Source: Verrucomicrobiota bacterium | GTDB taxonomy: Bacteria > Verrucomicrobiota > Kiritimatiellia > RFP12 > UBA1067 | Length of the DNA: 39,734 nucleotides | Reading direction: 5' to 3' | NCBI GenBank assembly: GCA_022704145.1 | Contig: JAKJGY010000018.1 | Coordinates: 1 to 39,734, forward strand | Part shown: positions 1-7,941 of the stretch, piece after piece | How positions within the stretch are numbered: the stretch's first letter is position 1 | How the letters are laid out: each line of letters starts with the position of its first letter | Translations under genes and position numbers: made by a program | The notes under the pieces: model-generated | What the model saw: the letters and a program-made list of their open reading frames with translations, nothing else | Databases searched by the model: none | Told to the model about the DNA's origin: nothing

Positions 1-1
1 G

Positions 2-208
2 GGGGGCGGGGTGTCGCTCAACCGCCGTCTGCGCGAGCGGCTGGCGGAGGTGGCGGCGGCGTCGGGCGTGCGCCTGCTGTTGGCGGAGCCGCGCTTCTGC
101 GGGGATAACGCCGCGATGATCGCCGGGCTGGCAGGGGCGGGCCGGGGTGTGTGGGGGGCTTCGGCATTTCGGCTGGACGTGGTTCCGGCATTGGAGGTGG
201 GAGCGTGA
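2..208 (+). CDS. tsaD: tRNA threonylcarbamoyladenosine biosynthesis protein TsaD, C-terminal fragment
   Basis: Only the last 68 codons are inside the window; the reading frame is open from base 2. The visible part begins GGGVSLNRRLRERL and continues with FCGDNAAMIAGLAG. These match the C-terminal Kae1/TsaD pattern, in which a GGV-x-x-N-x-x-L-R segment is followed by a C/T-D-N-A-A-M-I-A metal and nucleotide-binding segment. TsaD works with TsaB and TsaE to place threonylcarbamoyl on A37 of ANN-decoding tRNAs in the cytoplasm. The stop codon TGA (206-208) overlaps the GTG start of the next gene in a GTGA arrangement, so the two are probably translationally coupled. The start and most of the enzyme lie upstream of the window. 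Confidence 0.85.
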   Translation, partial: GGGVSLNRRLRERLAEVAAASGVRLLLAEPRFCGDNAAMIAGLAGAGRGVWGASAFRLDVVPALEVGA

Positions 209-1275
209 GACGGGGGCGGGTGTTGGGTGTGGTGGTGCAGGCGGGTGTATGCGCGGCGCTTCTGGCGGCCGCGTGGCCTTCTGTGTCGTGCGGGACGAAC
301 GCGCTGGTTGTCGCGAGCTGGAATGTGGAGAACCTCTTCGATACGGAGGACGATCCCACGCATGACGGCGATGACGGGTATACGCCGCGGGGCTGGAGCC
401 GGTGGACGGAGGCGCGTTATGCGTTGAAGCTCGAGCATCTCAGCCAGGTGATTGCGGCGATGCGGCCGGACATCCTGTGCCTGATCGAGGTGGAGAACCG
501 GCGTGTGCTGGAGGATCTGACGCGCGTGCTGCGTGAGCGGCAGGGTTTGGATTACCCTGTGATCCTGCATCGTGACGGCGGGGATCATCGCGGCATCGAC
601 GTGGCGATGATCGCGCGTTACCCGGCCTGCGGCACGAACTGGTTCTGTGCGGTCGAGGGGCAGCGGGATGTGCTGGCGTGTGACTTTGAGGTGGGGGGGC
701 GGCGGCTGGCGGTGCTGGTGAACCACTGGAAGTCGCAGCTTGGCAAGAAGGAGGAGAGCGACGCGATCCGGACGCGTGAGGCGGAGGCGGTGCGCGCGTA
801 CGTGGACCGGCTTCTCAAGGCTGACCCAGGGGCGGCGGTGGTGGTGACGGGGGATTTCAACGACGCGCTCGACTCGCCGGTGCTTGTCGGGGCGGCGGGG
901 TTCGTGCCAGACGAGGCTGCGGCGCGCGCGCGCGCTGGCGAGCGGGTGCTGTATAATCTGGCGGGAGGGCTGCCGGAGGGTGAGCGCGGCACCTACTACT
1001 ACTCGCCAGCGAAGCAGTGGAACGCCTTGGACTCCATGAGCGTCTCGCCGGGCATGCTGGCCGGGGCGGGGGTGGCCGCGCCGTGGCGGGTGCGTGCGGG
1101 AACGTACCGGGTCTTCAAGTTTCCGGCGCATGTTTCGGAGCAGAGCGGGGTGCCGCAGCCGTTCCGGCGGGTGCGGAGTAAGGAGGTCGGCGACGTTTAT
1201 CTGACCGGCTATTCCGATCATTTCCCGATCCGGGTGGAGCTGGAGGCGCCGCCGCAGGCGACGGCCGCGCCCTGA
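205..1275 (+). CDS. Exported endonuclease/exonuclease/phosphatase-fold protein
   Basis: A 356-residue protein of the EEP (DNase I-like) superfamily. Recognisable segments in order are ASWNVENLF near residue 38, ILCLIEVENRR (metal-binding Glu), DHRGIDVAMIARYP, LVNHWKSQ, VVTGDFNDALDSP (catalytic D-x-N) and the C-terminal SDHFP His motif. The N-terminus has Arg residues followed by a hydrophobic stretch and ends near WPSVSCG, which looks like a signal peptide; the Cys is a weak lipobox candidate. I chose GTG at 205 because it overlaps the tsaD stop (GTGA) and gives a proper signal peptide. An in-frame start at 151 would lie inside tsaD and add a Gly-rich tail. Members act on nucleic acids or phospho-substrates. 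The export signal suggests a periplasmic or outer-surface nuclease or phosphatase; the substrate is unknown. Confidence 0.85.
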   Translation: MRRGRVLGVVVQAGVCAALLAAAWPSVSCGTNALVVASWNVENLFDTEDDPTHDGDDGYTPRGWSRWTEARYALKLEHLSQVIAAMRPDILCLIEVENRRVLEDLTRVLRERQGLDYPVILHRDGGDHRGIDVAMIARYPACGTNWFCAVEGQRDVLACDFEVGGRRLAVLVNHWKSQLGKKEESDAIRTREAEAVRAYVDRLLKADPGAAVVVTGDFNDALDSPVLVGAAGFVPDEAAARARAGERVLYNLAGGLPEGERGTYYYSPAKQWNALDSMSVSPGMLAGAGVAAPWRVRAGTYRVFKFPAHVSEQSGVPQPFRRVRSKEVGDVYLTGYSDHFPIRVELEAPPQATAAP

Positions 1276-1295
1276 GCTGGCGGCGAGGGGGGTGC

Positions 1296-1324
1296 TTGAC
1301 AACCCCGCAGGCAGGGGATACAGT
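1296..1324 (+). promoter_or_regulatory. Sigma70-type promoter for the HTH-glgP operon
   Basis: TTGACA (1296-1301) is a perfect -35 hexamer. After exactly 17 bases comes TACAGT (1319-1324), four of six to TATAAT. It lies 20 bases after the stop of the previous gene and about 60 bases before the ATG at 1386. The same TTGACA-N17 layout is seen at 7112 and 14160, which supports the call. Confidence 0.55.
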
Positions 1325-1385
1325 CACGGGCTTCTTTCGGTGCGGCGTGGCCGGCCGAGGGTGGGCAAACAAGCGAGGAAGCGAC

Positions 1386-1814
1386 ATGAACCTGAACCAA
1401 GCTCTTAATGATGCGATCCTGAAAGGCGCGCGCCGCGCCACGCGTAAATCGGTAACCGGGTTGCGTCGGGATGTGGCGGAACTGAAGCGGCAGGTTGCCG
1501 AAATGCGGCGGCTGCTGAGCGGTCTGCGCAAGTCTTGTGAGGCTCCTGCGGCGGAGGCGGGCGCGCTCCCTGAGGAGGCGCAGAAGGCGGGACGTAAGGC
1601 GCGTCCGTCCGGGCCGATGGTGCGCAGGCTGCGCGCGCGGCTGGGGCTGACGCAGGCTGAGCTGGCAGGGCTGCTGGAGGTCTCGGCGCTGACGGTCTCG
1701 AAGTGGGAGTCCGCGCAGGGGCGCATCCTTTTGCGTGCACGGACGCTGGCGGCGTTGGAGCGGGTGCGCGCGATGGGGCGGCGTGATGTGCGGGCCGCCT
1801 TGCCGCAGGCGTGA
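1386..1814 (+). CDS. Small XRE-type helix-turn-helix protein with N-terminal coiled coil
   Basis: A 142-residue protein. Residues about 1-50 are rich in Arg, Leu and Glu with heptad-like spacing (VAELKRQVAEMRRLLSGL), suggesting a short coiled coil. A low-complexity linker of Ala, Glu and Pro follows. The C-terminal part from about residue 78 is a Cro/C1-type helix-turn-helix: VRRLRARLGLTQAELAGLL, then VSALTVSKWE, which is the usual recognition-helix pattern. Having the HTH at the C-terminus after a coiled coil is less common than the reverse. ATG 1386 was chosen because GAGGAAG lies just upstream and the first hydrophilic helix starts there. It is first in the operon and its stop abuts glycogen phosphorylase, so it may regulate glycogen use or its own operon. 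That role is inferred. Confidence 0.75.
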   Translation: MNLNQALNDAILKGARRATRKSVTGLRRDVAELKRQVAEMRRLLSGLRKSCEAPAAEAGALPEEAQKAGRKARPSGPMVRRLRARLGLTQAELAGLLEVSALTVSKWESAQGRILLRARTLAALERVRAMGRRDVRAALPQA

Positions 1815-1843
1815 GCCGGAAACCGGCGAGGACTGAGACGACT

Positions 1844-4324
1844 ATGAATCGAAAACGTGACCGCGACCGTCGGGTCGAGATGAGCGTCGAGGGGTTGAAG
1901 GCCGATTTCGCCTGGCATTTGCGTTACACGCAGGCGAAGGTGCCGGACAACGCGACGGAGCGAGACCGTTATACGGCGTTCGCCTATTGCGTGAGGGACC
2001 GGCTGATCGAGCGGTGGATCGAGACCCAGGCGACGCACCGTAACCAGAACGTCAAGCGCATCTACTATCTGTCGCTTGAGTTCCTGATCGGGCGGCTGCT
2101 CGGAAACAACGTCATCAACCTAAAGATGGACCCGATCTGTCGCGAGGCGCTGGATGACTATGGTATCGACTGGCATGCCCTGCGTGATTTCGAGGTGGAC
2201 GCGGGGCTGGGCAACGGCGGTCTGGGACGGCTCGCGGCGTGCTTTCTCGATTCGATGTCGACCCTTGACCTGCCCGGGATGGGGTACGGGCTGCGCTATG
2301 ACTATGGGATCTTCAAGCAGCGTATTGTGGACGGGCAGCAGGTCGAGGAGCCGGATCACTGGCTGAAGGACGGCAATCCGTGGGAGGTGGCGCGACCGGA
2401 GTATACCCAGGCGGTCCATTTCGGCGGGCGCGTCGAGTATATCACGAACGGGCGCGCGGAGTGGCGCTGGATCGAGACTGAGCAGGTGTTGGGCGTGCCT
2501 TACGACCTGCCGGTGGTGGGATATGGCGATTCGGTCAACACGCTCCGGCTCTGGTCGGCGAAGGCCGACGACGAGTTCCATCTTGACGATTTCAACAAGG
2601 GGTCCTACGTCGAGGCGGTCGAGACCAAGGTGCTGGCGGAGAACCTGACCAAAGTCCTCTACCCGAACGACAACGTGCTGGCGGGTAAGGAGCTGCGGTT
2701 ACGGCAGCAGTATTTCTTTGTCGCCTGCTCGCTGCAGGATATCCTGCGGCGGTTCAAGCTGAAGAACAGCGACTGGACGCGGCTGCCGGAGAAGGTGTTC
2801 ATCCAGTTGAACGAGACGCATCCGGCGCTGATCATCCCGGAGCTGATGCGGCTGCTGGTGGATCGCGAGGGGGTTGACTGGGCCACGGCGTGGTCGATCA
2901 CCCGGTCGTGCACGGGATACACCAACCACACGATCCTGCCGGAGGCGCTGGAGAAGTGGAGTGTCGCGCTGATGGAGCGGCTGTTGCCGCGGCACCTGCA
3001 GATCATCTACGAGATCAACGGGCGTTTTCTCAAGCAGGTCGCCGCGATGTGGCCGGGCGACGTCGAGCGGCTGATCCGCATGAGCGTGATCGAGGAGACC
3101 GGCGAGCGTTCGGTGCGGATGGCGAATCTGGCGATCATCGGCTCGAGCGCGGTGAACGGCGTGGCCCAGCTCCACACGGAGATTCTCAAAGAGTCGCTGT
3201 TCCGGGATTTCTACGAGCTGTATCCGACGCACTTCTCGAACAAGACGAACGGCATCACGCAGCGGCGCTGGCTGCTGAAGGCGAACCCCAAGCTGGCGTC
3301 GCTGATCACCGAGGCGATCGGGCCGGAGTGGATCACCGATCTGGACGCGTTGCGCGGGCTGGAGCGGCATGTGCAAGACCGCGGGTTCCTGGATGCGTTC
3401 GGCGCGGTGAAGCGCGCCAACAAGGAGGCGCTGGCCGCGTATATCGCGGCGGAGGTCGGGATCGACGTGTCCGCCGACTCGATTTTCGACGTGCAGGTGA
3501 AGCGCCTGCACGAGTATAAGCGCCAGCTCCTGCTGGTGCTCTACATCATCATCCTGTACAACCGGCTGGTCGAGCAGCCCGAGCTGGACTTCCAGCCGCG
3601 CACCTTCATCTTTGCGGCCAAGGCGGCTCCGGGCTACAGCAACGCGAAACTGATTATCCGGCTGATTCACGGCGTGGCGGATGTCGTCAACGCCAACCCG
3701 CGCATCCGCGAGAGGCTGCGCGTGGTGTTCCTGCCGGACTACCGCGTGTCGCTGGCGGAGAAGATCATACCGGCCGCCAACGTCAGCGAGCAGATCTCGC
3801 TGGCGGGCACCGAGGCCTCCGGCACCGGCAACATGAAGCTGATGTTGAACGGGGCGCTGACGATCGGGACGCTGGACGGCGCGAACGTGGAGATCCATCA
3901 GGAGGTGGGCGCGGAGAACATCTTTATCTTCGGCCTGCGGACCGAGCAGGTGGCGGAGCTGAGGCCGGTGTACTCGTCGCGGGCGATCTACCATGCCGAC
4001 CCCGAGATCCGGCGCGCCATCGACATGATCCGGCGCAACGTCTTCTGCCTGCTGAGCCCGGGCACGTTCGACCCTCTGGTGCGGTCGCTGCTGGACTACA
4101 ACGACCACTACATGCTGCTGGCTGACCTGCGTGACTACATCCAGACGCAGGAGCGGGTGGATGCGCTGTATCGGAAGCCGCGCGCGTGGAACGCCAAGGC
4201 GGTGCTCAACGTCGCGCGTTCGGGGCGGTTCTCGTCCGACCGGACGATCCGCGAGTACGCTCGGGATATCTGGCATATTGAGCCGGTGAAGGTCTCGCAC
4301 GATGTGACGTCCGAGGGTTACTGA
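1844..4324 (+). CDS. glgP: Glycogen/starch/alpha-glucan phosphorylase
   Basis: An 826-residue GT35 phosphorylase of normal full length. It releases glucose-1-phosphate from the non-reducing ends of glycogen using pyridoxal phosphate. Family landmarks are present: LEFLIGRLLGNN, the GLGNGGLGRLAACFLDS nucleotide/sugar loop, LNETHPAL, FDVQVKRLHEYKRQLL, and the PLP segment EASGTGNMKLMLNGALTIGT with the Schiff-base lysine at residue 665. ATG 1844 is preferred; an in-frame GTG at 1811 overlaps the previous stop but has no clear Shine-Dalgarno and adds 11 residues not typical of the family. The stop overlaps the next ATG by one base (TGATG at 4322-4326), so it is coupled to the SDR gene. A cytoplasmic enzyme of carbon storage. 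Confidence 0.97.
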   Translation: MNRKRDRDRRVEMSVEGLKADFAWHLRYTQAKVPDNATERDRYTAFAYCVRDRLIERWIETQATHRNQNVKRIYYLSLEFLIGRLLGNNVINLKMDPICREALDDYGIDWHALRDFEVDAGLGNGGLGRLAACFLDSMSTLDLPGMGYGLRYDYGIFKQRIVDGQQVEEPDHWLKDGNPWEVARPEYTQAVHFGGRVEYITNGRAEWRWIETEQVLGVPYDLPVVGYGDSVNTLRLWSAKADDEFHLDDFNKGSYVEAVETKVLAENLTKVLYPNDNVLAGKELRLRQQYFFVACSLQDILRRFKLKNSDWTRLPEKVFIQLNETHPALIIPELMRLLVDREGVDWATAWSITRSCTGYTNHTILPEALEKWSVALMERLLPRHLQIIYEINGRFLKQVAAMWPGDVERLIRMSVIEETGERSVRMANLAIIGSSAVNGVAQLHTEILKESLFRDFYELYPTHFSNKTNGITQRRWLLKANPKLASLITEAIGPEWITDLDALRGLERHVQDRGFLDAFGAVKRANKEALAAYIAAEVGIDVSADSIFDVQVKRLHEYKRQLLLVLYIIILYNRLVEQPELDFQPRTFIFAAKAAPGYSNAKLIIRLIHGVADVVNANPRIRERLRVVFLPDYRVSLAEKIIPAANVSEQISLAGTEASGTGNMKLMLNGALTIGTLDGANVEIHQEVGAENIFIFGLRTEQVAELRPVYSSRAIYHADPEIRRAIDMIRRNVFCLLSPGTFDPLVRSLLDYNDHYMLLADLRDYIQTQERVDALYRKPRAWNAKAVLNVARSGRFSSDRTIREYARDIWHIEPVKVSHDVTSEGY

Positions 4325-5100
4325 TGAGGCGTGTGGCGCTGGTGACGGGCGGAACGCGGGGTATCGGCCTCGGTATCGCGCAGGCGTTGGCGGCGGAGGG
4401 TTTCGACCTTGCGCTGAGCGGCCTGCGTGAGGCGTGTGAGGTCGGCGAGGCGCTCGACGGGTTGCGTGCGTGCGGCGTGGGGGCGCTCTACTGCCGCTCG
4501 GACGTGTCGGTGGCGGCCGAGCGCGAGGCGCTGCTGGGGGCGGTCCGGGAGCGGTATGGCGCGCTGCATGTGCTGGTCAACAATGCGGGGGTGGCGCCGG
4601 CCGTGCGGGCCGACGTGCTGGAGGCGACGGAGCAGAGCTTCGAGCGGGTGCTGCGCGTGAACCTGCAGGGGCCCTACTTCCTGTCGCAGGCGGCGGCGCG
4701 CTGGATGGTGCGGCAGCGGCAGGCGGCCGGGGACGGCTATCGCGGGTGCCTGGTGAACGTGGGTTCGGTGTCGGCTGAGGTGGCTTCGCTGGGGCGTGGC
4801 GAGTACTGCGTGTCGAAGGCGGGCGTCGCGATGATGACGCAGCTCTTCGCGAGCCGTCTTGGCGAGTACGGCATTCCGGTTTATGAGGTGCGGCCGGGGC
4901 TGATCCGTACGGACATGACGGCCCCGGTGGCGGCGGCCTATGAGGCGCGGATCGCGGAGACGCCGCTGCTGGTGCAGCGGCGGTGGGGCCAGCCTGCGGA
5001 TGTGGGCCGGGCGGTGGCGATGCTCGCGCGCGGCGAGCTGCCCTATTCGACGGGGCAGGTGGTGCACGTCGACGGCGGCCTGACGCTGCGGCGGCTCTGA
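4324..5100 (+). CDS. Short-chain dehydrogenase/reductase (3-oxoacyl reductase-like)
   Basis: A 258-residue classical SDR. The cofactor motif TGGTRGIG is at residues 8-15, NNAG is in the middle, Ser148 is 13 residues before Tyr161, and the Y-C-V-S-K motif places Lys165. The C-terminal end STGQVVHVDGGL is typical of FabG-like enzymes. TGGTRGIG and an Arg in the next segment are compatible with NADP(H), but this is not decisive. The start overlaps the glgP stop by a single base. Close coupling to glycogen phosphorylase and a flavoprotein suggests a sugar or polyol oxidoreductase rather than fatty-acid synthesis, because no fab genes are nearby; the substrate cannot be named. Annotation transfer often calls such proteins 3-ketoacyl-ACP reductase. 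Confidence 0.9.
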   Translation: MRRVALVTGGTRGIGLGIAQALAAEGFDLALSGLREACEVGEALDGLRACGVGALYCRSDVSVAAEREALLGAVRERYGALHVLVNNAGVAPAVRADVLEATEQSFERVLRVNLQGPYFLSQAAARWMVRQRQAAGDGYRGCLVNVGSVSAEVASLGRGEYCVSKAGVAMMTQLFASRLGEYGIPVYEVRPGLIRTDMTAPVAAAYEARIAETPLLVQRRWGQPADVGRAVAMLARGELPYSTGQVVHVDGGLTLRRL

Positions 5101-5131
5101 GGGGCGGGGCGTTCCGCCGTAAGGGGGCGAT

Positions 5132-7036
5132 ATGCGCGAGGCGGTTCCGGTGACACGGGCCCATACGCTGGTGATCGGGTCGGGTGCGGCGGGGCTCAAT
5201 GCCGCGGTGCAGGCGGCGCGGCGCGGCCTGGACGTGCTGGTCGTGACGGAAGGCCTGGCGGCCGGGACCTCCATCAACACCGGCAGCGACAAGCAGACGT
5301 ATTACAAGGTCGGCCTATGTGGGGCTGAGCCGGACTCGGTGGCGCAGATGGCGCAGGCCCTGTTCGCGGCGGGCGGGATGCATGGCGACCTGGCGTTGGC
5401 TGAGGCGGCCGGTTCGGCGCGCGCGTTCTTCAATCTGGTCGAGCTTGGGGTACGTTTCCCGCAGGACGTTTACGGGCAGTATCCTGGGTACAAGACCGAC
5501 CATGATCCGGCGCGCCGCGCCACCTCGACCGGGCCTTACACCTCGCGCGACATGTGCCGTGCGCTGATCCGCGAGGTGAGGCGGCTGCGGGTGCCGGTGC
5601 GTGAGCGCCTCTCGGTGGCGGAGCTGCTGGTGTGTGACGGGCCGGGCGGCCGCCGTGTCTGCGGGGCGCTGGCGCTAGACGCGCGGGGCGGGTGGCAGGC
5701 CTTTCGTGCGGAGAACGTGGTGTTCGCGGTCGGGGGGTTCGGCGGCCTGTATGCGGCGAGCGTGTACCCGGAGCAGCAGTTGGGGGCGATCGGCGTGGCG
5801 CTGCGGGCGGGGGCCTGCGCGCAAAGCCTGCCGGAGTCGCAGTTCGGGCTGGCGTCGCTCGGTTTCCGCTGGAACGTCTCGGGCAGCTACATGCAGGTCG
5901 TCCCCCGGATGGTCTCGACAGCGGCTGACGGCGTGTCGGATGAGCGTGAGTTTCTGCTTGAGGCGTACGGCACGCCGGAGGAGGCGTACGGCCAGCTCTT
6001 CCTCAAGGGTTACCAGTGGCCGTTCGACGCGCGCAAGGCGGAGGGCGGCTCGTCGCGGATCGACCTGCTGGTCCAGCGCGAGCGCGAGGAGCGCGGGCGG
6101 CGCGTCTTCCTTGATTACCGCGCGGATGGCACGGGGTTTGACCTGGCGCGCCTGCCGGAGGAGGCGCGCGAGTACCTGACGCGGTCGGGGGCGGTGCAGC
6201 CGACGCCGCTGGGCCGCCTGCTGCACATGAACCCTGCGGCGGCGGCGCTGTATCGCGAGCAGGGCATCGATCTGGCGGCCGGGCGCCTTGAGGTCGCGGT
6301 CTGCGCGCAGCACAACAACGGCGGCCTGGCGGCGAACCGCTGGTGGGAGTCGTGCAACCTGCGGCACCTGTTCCCGGTCGGCGAGGTGAACGGGTCGCAC
6401 GGGGTGGGCCGTCCTGGCGGCGCGGCGCTGAATGCGGGTCAGGTGGGCGGGGTGCGCGCGATCCAGTATATCGCGGAGGTGTACGCGGGCGAGAGCCTGA
6501 GGGACGGCGATTTCCGGGAGTCGCTGGCCGTCGCGCTGCGGCAGGTGCGGGGGTTCGCCGGGCGGTGCGGGCAGTCGGAGTGGGCGTGGCGCGAGTGCCG
6601 TGCCGAGTTTCAGCGGCGCATGAGCGCGCACGGCGCGCATGTGCGTCACGCGGCGGGGCTGGCGACGGCTGTGCGTCAGGCGCGTGCCCAGCTCGCGCGG
6701 CTGGAGGCTGAGGGCTGCCGGGCGGCGCGTCCGGCGGAGCTGGTGCGGGCGTTTGAGAACCGGCAGCTCTGTTTTGCGCATGCGGTCTATCTGGCGGCGC
6801 AGCTCTATGCGGTGCGCGCGGGGGTCGGCAGCCGCGGTTCGGCGCTTGTGACGGACGCGCGGGGGAGGCCTGTGCCGGAGGACGCCGCCTACCGCAGGCA
6901 GGTGCAGGAGACGCGTGTGGCGGCGGACGGCTGCGTGAGGCAGCGCTGGGTGCAACGGCGGCCGTTGCCTTCGGAGGACATCTGGTTCGAGACCGCCTGG
7001 CAGGCGTTCGAGCGTGGCGAGGTCTACCGCGTGTGA
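5132..7036 (+). CDS. FAD-dependent oxidoreductase, fumarate reductase/succinate dehydrogenase flavoprotein-like
   Basis: A 634-residue cytoplasmic flavoprotein without a signal peptide. The N-terminal dinucleotide-binding motif is VIGSGAAGLNAAVQAARRG (about residues 14-32). A second FAD segment near residue 200 is VVFAVGGFGGLYAAS. A C-terminal FAD-contact segment contains GVGRPGGAALNAGQVGG, and the last 180 residues form a helical region as in SdhA/FrdA/NadB-like proteins. It begins 31 bases after the SDR stop with AAGGGGG as ribosome binding site (5121-5127). Family members reduce or oxidise C-C bonds next to carboxylates, but no SdhB-like iron-sulfur or membrane-anchor partner is encoded nearby, so electrons probably come from a soluble donor. 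The substrate is unknown. It closes the glgP operon and is followed by a hairpin and a new promoter. Confidence 0.85.
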   Translation: MREAVPVTRAHTLVIGSGAAGLNAAVQAARRGLDVLVVTEGLAAGTSINTGSDKQTYYKVGLCGAEPDSVAQMAQALFAAGGMHGDLALAEAAGSARAFFNLVELGVRFPQDVYGQYPGYKTDHDPARRATSTGPYTSRDMCRALIREVRRLRVPVRERLSVAELLVCDGPGGRRVCGALALDARGGWQAFRAENVVFAVGGFGGLYAASVYPEQQLGAIGVALRAGACAQSLPESQFGLASLGFRWNVSGSYMQVVPRMVSTAADGVSDEREFLLEAYGTPEEAYGQLFLKGYQWPFDARKAEGGSSRIDLLVQREREERGRRVFLDYRADGTGFDLARLPEEAREYLTRSGAVQPTPLGRLLHMNPAAAALYREQGIDLAAGRLEVAVCAQHNNGGLAANRWWESCNLRHLFPVGEVNGSHGVGRPGGAALNAGQVGGVRAIQYIAEVYAGESLRDGDFRESLAVALRQVRGFAGRCGQSEWAWRECRAEFQRRMSAHGAHVRHAAGLATAVRQARAQLARLEAEGCRAARPAELVRAFENRQLCFAHAVYLAAQLYAVRAGVGSRGSALVTDARGRPVPEDAAYRRQVQETRVAADGCVRQRWVQRRPLPSEDIWFETAWQAFERGEVYRV

Positions 7037-7085
7037 GCGAGCGCGGGTCTCCGAGGCCCGGGGGTCGGCGGTTGCGTTGCGTGAC

Positions 7086-7104
7086 GGCGCGCCTGAGGCG
7101 CGTC
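7086..7104 (+). terminator. GC-rich hairpin between operons (terminator-like, no T-tract)
   Basis: GGCGCGCC (7086-7093), the loop TGA, then GGCGCGTC (7097-7104) form an eight-pair stem with one G-T pair. It sits 50 bases after the flavoprotein stop and just before the next -35 box. No run of T follows, so intrinsic termination is uncertain; it may only slow polymerase or protect the mRNA 3' end. Confidence 0.4.
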
Positions 7105-7111
7105 AACGTCC

Positions 7112-7140
7112 TTGACAGGGCGTCCGCGAACGGCGAAAAT
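7112..7140 (+). promoter_or_regulatory. Sigma70-type promoter for the kds-lpt-hpf-pts run
   Basis: TTGACA (7112-7117), a 17-base spacer and GAAAAT (7135-7140, four of six to TATAAT). The start codon of kdsB is at 7171 with AAGGGAG (7159-7165) as ribosome binding site, giving a short leader of about 25-30 bases. Confidence 0.55.
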
Positions 7141-7170
7141 GCCACAGTTTCAAACCCTTAAGGGAGTTTT

Positions 7171-7908
7171 ATGCGGACAATCGGGGTTATCCCGTCACGT
7201 TGGGGCTCGACGCGTTTTCCGGGCAAGAGCCTGCATCCGATCTGTGGCAAGCCGTTGGTGAGATGGGTGGTGGAGGCGGCGCAGCGGGCGCGGCTGCTGG
7301 ACGAGGTCATCGTGGCGACGGACGATGTGCGGATCGCGAAGGCGGTCGGCGGGTTCGCGCGTGTTGCGATGACGCGGCCCGACCACCCGTCGGGAACGGA
7401 CCGGGTGGCGGAGGCGGCGCAGGCTGGCGACGGCGACGTGGTGATCAACATCCAGGGGGACGAGCCGCTGATCGACCCTGGCCTGATCGACGCCTTGGCG
7501 GAGCGGATGCGGGGCGAGCCCGGCTGGGCGATGGCGACGGCGGCCTGCCCGATCCGGTCGCAGCGCGACCTGGAGGCGCGCACGGTGGTGAAGGTCGTGG
7601 TCGACCGTGAGGGCGGGGCGCTCTATTTCTCGCGGCTCCCGATCCCCTGCCGGCGTGACGGCGAGCCGGATCTGGGCTCCGGGCTCTATCTGCGGCATCT
7701 TGGCATTTATGCGTACCGCGGGTCGTTCCTGCGGCGGCTGGTGGCGGAGCCGCCGTGCGCGTTGGAGCGTGCGGAGAGTCTGGAGCAGTTGCGCGCCCTG
7801 CATATCGGGGGGCGGATCGCCGTGATCCGGACAGAGGAGCTTGGGGTGGGGGTCGACACGCCGGAGGATGTGGCTGCGGTTGAGGCGATCCTTGCGGCGC
7901 GGGGCTGA
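7171..7908 (+). CDS. kdsB: 3-deoxy-manno-octulosonate cytidylyltransferase (CMP-Kdo synthetase)
   Basis: A 245-residue enzyme that activates Kdo with CTP to CMP-Kdo for addition to lipid A in the cytoplasm. The N-terminal CTP-binding pattern PSRWGSTRFPGKSL is at residues 8-21, and the metal and substrate segment DVVINIQGDEPLIDP is near residue 90. LYFSRLPIPC and a C-terminal GVDTPEDV complete the family signature. Length is normal for KdsB. The ribosome binding site AAGGGAG is seven bases before the ATG. It is the first gene of an LPS-related run followed directly by kdsA. Confidence 0.96.
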   Translation: MRTIGVIPSRWGSTRFPGKSLHPICGKPLVRWVVEAAQRARLLDEVIVATDDVRIAKAVGGFARVAMTRPDHPSGTDRVAEAAQAGDGDVVINIQGDEPLIDPGLIDALAERMRGEPGWAMATAACPIRSQRDLEARTVVKVVVDREGGALYFSRLPIPCRRDGEPDLGSGLYLRHLGIYAYRGSFLRRLVAEPPCALERAESLEQLRALHIGGRIAVIRTEELGVGVDTPEDVAAVEAILAARG

Positions 7909-7941
7909 GTGAGGGGACAGGTTCTGGAAGGGAGGCGGGCG

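Noticed and set aside
2699-4300. 533-residue open frame on the minus strand opposite glgP
   Set aside because: glgP is unmistakable on the plus strand; the minus frame shows Arg/His/Gln-rich low complexity typical of a shadow.
4324-5100. Fatty-acid synthesis gene fabG
   Set aside because: Sequence is generic SDR and there is no fab, acp or acc gene nearby; the operon context is glycogen use.
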